Origin: Phoronis australis
Taxonomy: Eukaryota > Phoronida > Phoronidae
Direction: 5' to 3'
DNA: 60,000 bases
NCBI GenBank assembly: GCA_002633005.1
Contig: NMRA01000016.1
Location: 654,443 to 714,442, forward strand
Below the pieces are notes generated by a model that saw nothing but the letters and a program-made list of their open reading frames with translations, was not told the origin of the DNA and searched no databases. Each line of letters begins with the position of its first letter. Position 1 is the first letter of the stretch. This document shows, piece after piece, positions 49,401 through 55,400 of this stretch. The translations under genes and the position numbers were made by a program.

Positions 49401-52400
49401 TTACAAGCTGAATGTCGACGGGAAAACATGCGCAGGTCAGTTCATGAGGTGCACAAAGATAAGACCCACGTCAGGAGAATGTACAACCACCAAATTCACG
49501 TGTCGAAATTACGGAAAAGTTAGATTTTGTTAATTTAGACAATATAGGGCTGGTATAAATTTAGATTTCACCCTAAGAAAAAATGAATGTCGAATCGAGC
49601 AGCACAATTTAAATTTCTGTGTAAATTACTTGCAGATATCGACGAGTGCACTGACGGAACTAACAAGTGCTACTCCAACGACAAGTGTACCAACACAATA
49701 GGGAGCTACACGTGCTCATGCCCAACAGGCTACACGCTCAAATCAGACGGAATCACGTGTGAATCCATCAACAAGTAAGTGCTATGTACACATATTGTCA
49801 AGAAAACAATTAATATACTTGGTAAAGGTCGTTGAATTTTTAGTCTTTGGATCCAGCGCCATGTTAATCGTTCTTCATAACCAAACCTGATACACTTGGG
49901 CAGGCCGACTGCAATGCTGGTCAAAAGGAAATGAACAGGTTTTAAAATTGGCAAGTGCTCACGGCAATGAGTAAAGTGGCTTGTCTTAAGATTCACTCAC
50001 TGTGCTAAGATGTTTTCGGCTTACTATCAATGATTTCTCGGTTACTTCTGGAAAATGTGTGACTACATGTCCTACAATCTATTGGCGCGGTTGAAGTTTA
50101 ACTGTGTAAGTCTTTGACAGATCTATAGGATCTTGTGAAAGGGGAGCAAACACGGAAGTAATATATTCGCGGAGCCTTTGACTGCATATGACATGCCGGC
50201 GGCTTTCTTTTGGTCTGGATGTGAAAGGGATTGATCACTCTGGTTGGCTATGTAAGCATCTTGGGCACGGTTCTAAGTAGTATTTTCAACGTGGTTATTT
50301 TAAAAAAGTATTAGAAAGGTCCAGCTTGCAGTCTGTAGTCACTGTTGGCTCTAACGAACTGACAACAAATTCAACAATTGTCTTGCCCAGGTGCGTGAAT
50401 GAAAGTGCGTGTAGCCACACCTGCTCACCTGTAAATGGTACCGACACGTGTCAGTGTCCTCGGGGGATGCAGCTTGACCCGTCCAACAAATACAAATGCG
50501 TAGACGTGGACGAGTGCTCCGACCCGTCCCTGCACAACTGCCTGGCTCAGAACAACGTGAAATGTGTGAACGTGGAGAAGAGCTACAAGTGCGAATGCAC
50601 AGACTCCAGCAAGTTCTACCAACTGGAGGATACCAAGTGCGCCAATATTGACGAATGCCAGACTGGCGCTTACTCGTGTCCAAACAACTCCATGTGTGCT
50701 GACGCCAACCCGGGTTACACGTGCCCTTGCAAACAGGGTTACTATTCCTCAGGAGGGAATTGTATTGGTGAGTTGGCGTTACAATCAAAGCAGTGAGAGA
50801 AAAAAAACTTTGAACAACCAACGAACTTCCATGACTTATCAAATTTGTAGTGCCCTCCTTAAGTGCAGTTTGTCTACTTCTCCACAGTGATTGAATTGAG
50901 TTTGAACTTGCTTCCTTTTAGACATAGACGAATGTTCTGTCGGACCCATAGATTGTGACGCTACCCTCGGGGTTTGTACCAACACTGAATCATCTTACAC
51001 GTGTTCGTGTAAGGCTGGTTACACCGGCAACGGAATCACATGTACAGGTGAGTTTTTGTGGCTGTCTAATCCTCATTCTGAAATTCCACAACGCATCAAA
51101 TTAACACATAAATAGGGCACTTTCCTAGACGTTGACATGCTAATAGTCAGATTACATCACGATTCTTTTGCCATGCATCCGGGCAAACAAATTTTCTGCT
51201 GCACAATCAGTTGCCGAGCACTGACATAAACAAATCTGGGAATTTGGTGAATGATGCGTGATATATCGCGCTTTACTTCCCCGACTCGTAAAAAGTACCG
51301 CGTGACACACCTTAACACGTTTTTTTTTACCTTCGGGAACTAGAAGAGTTGAATTTTGGACGAAGCTATTAGGTTGCACCTGCGCAAGAGGTACTCCGTA
51401 CTCCTAATCTACGTGTGTCTTTTTGTTGAGTCTACGGGGTTTTTTTGGATAATTTAAGTCTTGACGTTGTGCCCCTGCAAGTTTTGTTCTAGCCTTTGAT
51501 TTATTATCCCTTGATCATTGCTGCAGATGTCAACGAATGTGCTAACAACCCGTGTGACAATCGCGAGGGTCGTGGCTCCTGTAACAACACTGAGGGCAGT
51601 TACACATGCGCCTGCAACACTGGCTACGTTAGGAACGCTGACGGGAAAACGTGCGATGGTAAATACATTTTGAAGTACCATTAAAACAAAAAAAAAATCA
51701 TATTCCTGTTCTAAATTCTTCCTGGCATTAACGACAAATGGTTCGATTGAATACGTGAGTACACCGTTTATTGAATCTCAGTTGCGACTATCATGACGAG
51801 TCAATTGATAATATTGACTGTGTTCAACTTTGGAAACAAAAGGCAATGCCTCCTAAGTATCGGCATACTCTTCAAATGCACACATTTCTCACGTACATTT
51901 TGAGTTTCGCTAAAGCAAGATCAGGCAACAACGTAATGCAGCAATATTGCACGTTTATCTAGATGTTAACGAGTGTCAAACCAATAATGGCGGGTGCCAA
52001 CAAGTGTGCACCAACTCTGACGGTAACTACAAGTGTGCCTGCAATGAGGGATTCCAGTTGGCGGCTGACCAGAAGAACTGCGTGGGTAAGAATGACTTGG
52101 GCTATCTTGATCTTCTTGTTGAGACCTTTTATCCTTACAGGCACTAATAGAATGAAACTGGAAAACTGTCATTACATGTATGATATACATTGACGTCAGA
52201 CGTCTTTAACTTCAAAAAACACATGCCTACTTCCACAATCTTCAATTTCTTTTTGGTATGCTCCCTTGCAAATTTAATGCAGTTCATTAAGGTGCTGGTT
52301 GTTTATGCTGCCGGTTTGTGTATTAGCATCAGAAAACTTAATTCAAGTGTTTGATTGCCGGAGAGATCATTTTAACTTGCAATCCTTGATTAATTCTAGC

Positions 52401-55400
52401 CAAGTCGCAGTGCTCGGATGCCAAACAGAAGCAGTGCCAGATCTGCAGTCGAGTGAATAGCTCAGAGATTTGCTCCTGTCCGGCTGGTTACTCTTTGAAA
52501 TCGGACGGATACAGCTGTGAAGGTTCGTGTGGTTTAGTGTGATGAGATATAGATCCACTGAGAACTTGTGTCTTGCAGTCGAACTAGTACACGCACCACG
52601 TTGCCTGAAAAATATCATTGTTTGCAGGAAATTAGAAAGTGACATATACATGAATTCCTGGTGGTGTCTGGCCCAACTTTGGATGTCTGTTTTGTATTGG
52701 TGATTTCCAATGTCTACCATGACATGTAATTTCGTGGCAATGGATTTGTTCTGCTTCCTCTCCCAGCAAACTGTCACCCTACCATAATCGTCTGAAACTT
52801 GATCTTTTCTCTGATTGTCACTGACAGAAGTTGATTTTTTCATCAGATTTTTAGTTTTTATTTTTTTCAAAGTAGATATTTTCAGTAGCAAACACAAATC
52901 CAGCTGGTTTGGAAACACATCGCATTCCTCCAAATCAAGCATTCGTGTCTTCTGTTTTAGATGTGGACGAATGTGCTAACTCACCGTGTGATGCCGTTCG
53001 AGGAAACTGTACAAACACACCTGGATCATTCTCCTGCACGTGCAGAGATGGCTACCTGTTGGCATCGGACAACACTTGCAATGGTACAAGGCGTGGTTGA
53101 CAAAAACATTTCTTGCAAGACGCTTTCGGGAAAGAAATATTGCACTACGGGTTACATTTCACCTGAAAGACCTAGGGTGTATTATAGCCACAAGTTTCCC
53201 TTGGAGCTGTTTCTTAACGCTCATGACACTTATGGGGAATTTCCATTTCTGCTGTTCAGTGACAAGAAATCTCGGAAACCAGGCTATTTTTAGGTCAGGT
53301 GACTGGTGATACGACTGAGATTCGGAGATATGCAGTAGAGAAACCCAGCTGAGAGGAAACTTGAGGTTACAATACATATTTACCCCACAGATCCGTTCAC
53401 TACACAATCTTGTGACAAATTAGATAATAGTTAATTCTCCTTACCTTTGGATGTCAAATTGAAGATTCACTTAACTGTGGGGTTTTTAATGAACTGCACA
53501 GTAAGTGTGTCTCGGTACATCGTTTATCGAAAGAACGAACTGAGTTTCCCTTTGGCTTATTGCAGATCGCAACGGAAACTGGGGCGCCTACGGTCCATGG
53601 AGTTCCTGCAGTTTAACGTGCGGCAATGGAACTACGACAAGAGTTCGACAGTGCAACAATCCAGCACCAGCTGGCAATGGTGCCAACTGTACAGGGGGCG
53701 CTGCTGACAGCAAATGGTGTCTGCTAGATTACTGCCCGCGTAAGATTCAAGATTTAGTTTACTTTCGAATTACTTCTCGAAATAAACTCTTAACGCCATC
53801 ATTTTGTTATCAATTTTCAATACATTAGCGTTTTCTCGCATTGCGTATCTGCCGCAATTACTGATTTTGTCTATATTTAATGTTGTACCAGTTGACTACA
53901 ATTTCCCACAACAACCTTGAAACCACCGAGGTATCACTGCACATCTTTATAATATGTGCCCGTGTGTGGCGCACGTTATGCGGTTAAATCATCGCGGAGA
54001 CCAGGTAAATTAGTCACTAACATTATTTCCCATGAAAATTGAATAAGAAACTCTGCGGTATGTGTTATGTTTTCTGTATCACTTTTTTGCAAATCGTGAC
54101 TTAATTCTAACGCCATTGTGTTTTACAGTAAAGAAAGTTGTTAAAGATAACGGCGTCAATCTCGTGTTTGGAGGCGGCATGACTGTATCACAGGTAAGTA
54201 ATAAGTTCAGTGACCTGACCGGCATGTCCAGTTTGACTTGTAGGCCTACATTGGTCCATTGTCGTACTTCATAACTAATCTAAACGGATAATGGATTGGG
54301 CTGATCAAGACACATTGTAAAGGTGTGGTTCCGTTGCAGTTTGAACTATCAGTTCCAAGCCTGCTGGTGAAGATCGCGGATCTATTGACCGGATACTGCA
54401 ACAGTGATGCCACCAAGTGGGCAACGTGCTGCCAACCGCTCGTGGGAAATGTACAGTATACGTATGTATCATATACCAGTCAAACTCAGGTTCTCACTAC
54501 CGCATATTCTATTTCATGACTATACTATNGTGTGGGAACTTGCGCGCGTGCACCAATACAAAGTCACACATCAAAGGAGAATAGCGACAGTCCTAAATAA
54601 CAGAAACGGGCGAGACTATATACTTTTAACCATTGTCTCATTTCTCTGGCCTGATTTTTTCGAATATATGTTTTATCAAGTGCACTACAGACGAAAACTC
54701 AGCGCGGCAGACAAAGTCGCTGAAAGCGGAGGTTTTGACGCCGGCGGCGTTCTTAAACTTTGCAAACATGGGAAAAAAATAAAGTGACAAAAACGTTCAA
54801 GTATTATATTTTTATGCGAGTCCATGACCCAAGACAATAACCCGTTACTTGTACAATTGCAAGTCACATTGCTACGCCACCGTCTCGGAAGCCCGGCGTC
54901 GTTGCACTCGTTGTGTTCATCGATCTTTTTCTAAAAGTCGGGGAATAGCGCGTTTCCTTAGCACTGGGCGCTAAATCTTCATTCTTTAAAAGACGGGGAT
55001 GGGCGCTTAACCGAGAGGTGGGCGCTTAACTGGAAATCTTCAAAAATCGCACGGGGGCGCTTAACCGAGCAGTGGGCGGTTAAATCGAAAATCCACCTAA
55101 AGTAGGGGGTGGGCGGTTAACTGAGCATGGGCGTTAACCCGAACGTTTACGGTAATACAAATGCATGTCGCGTTATTCGTGTCCATTTTTTCATTTGATA
55201 GCCCTTGCGCAAAACTGGTACATTTCCATGTTGAAAAGCACTCCCAAACAGCGCTTTGGACAACAGTGCGCAAGACATAGTACTTGAAAGTTCCTCATGA
55301 ATCTGATGCGCAGTTTATGAGATGGGATGTGCCGAAGTTAACCAGACCAAATTTGAACATTTTCACTAAGGGGTTCTACATAACCTTACAGCAACTATTC

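Larger units (their letters stand above)
45336..53565 (+). other. Introns within the EGF array
   Basis: Introns over 300 bp (45336-45837, 46033-46387, 46573-47333, 47963-48507, 48637-49180, 51048-51526, 51659-51962, 52086-52399, 52523-52960, 53084-53565) hold no element that I can name. All run from GT to AG with phases matching the flanking EGF exons. Confidence 0.55.

Noticed and set aside
50351-50842. 163-codon minus-strand open frame
   Set aside because: Shadow of three GC-rich EGF modules in exon 36; the Arg/Ser/Trp-rich translation is typical of antisense EGF.
52367-52942. 191-codon open frame on the minus strand over an EGF exon and intron
   Set aside because: It overlaps a clear plus-strand EGF exon antisense, has no recognisable domain, and its intronic part shows no splice or start context of a gene.
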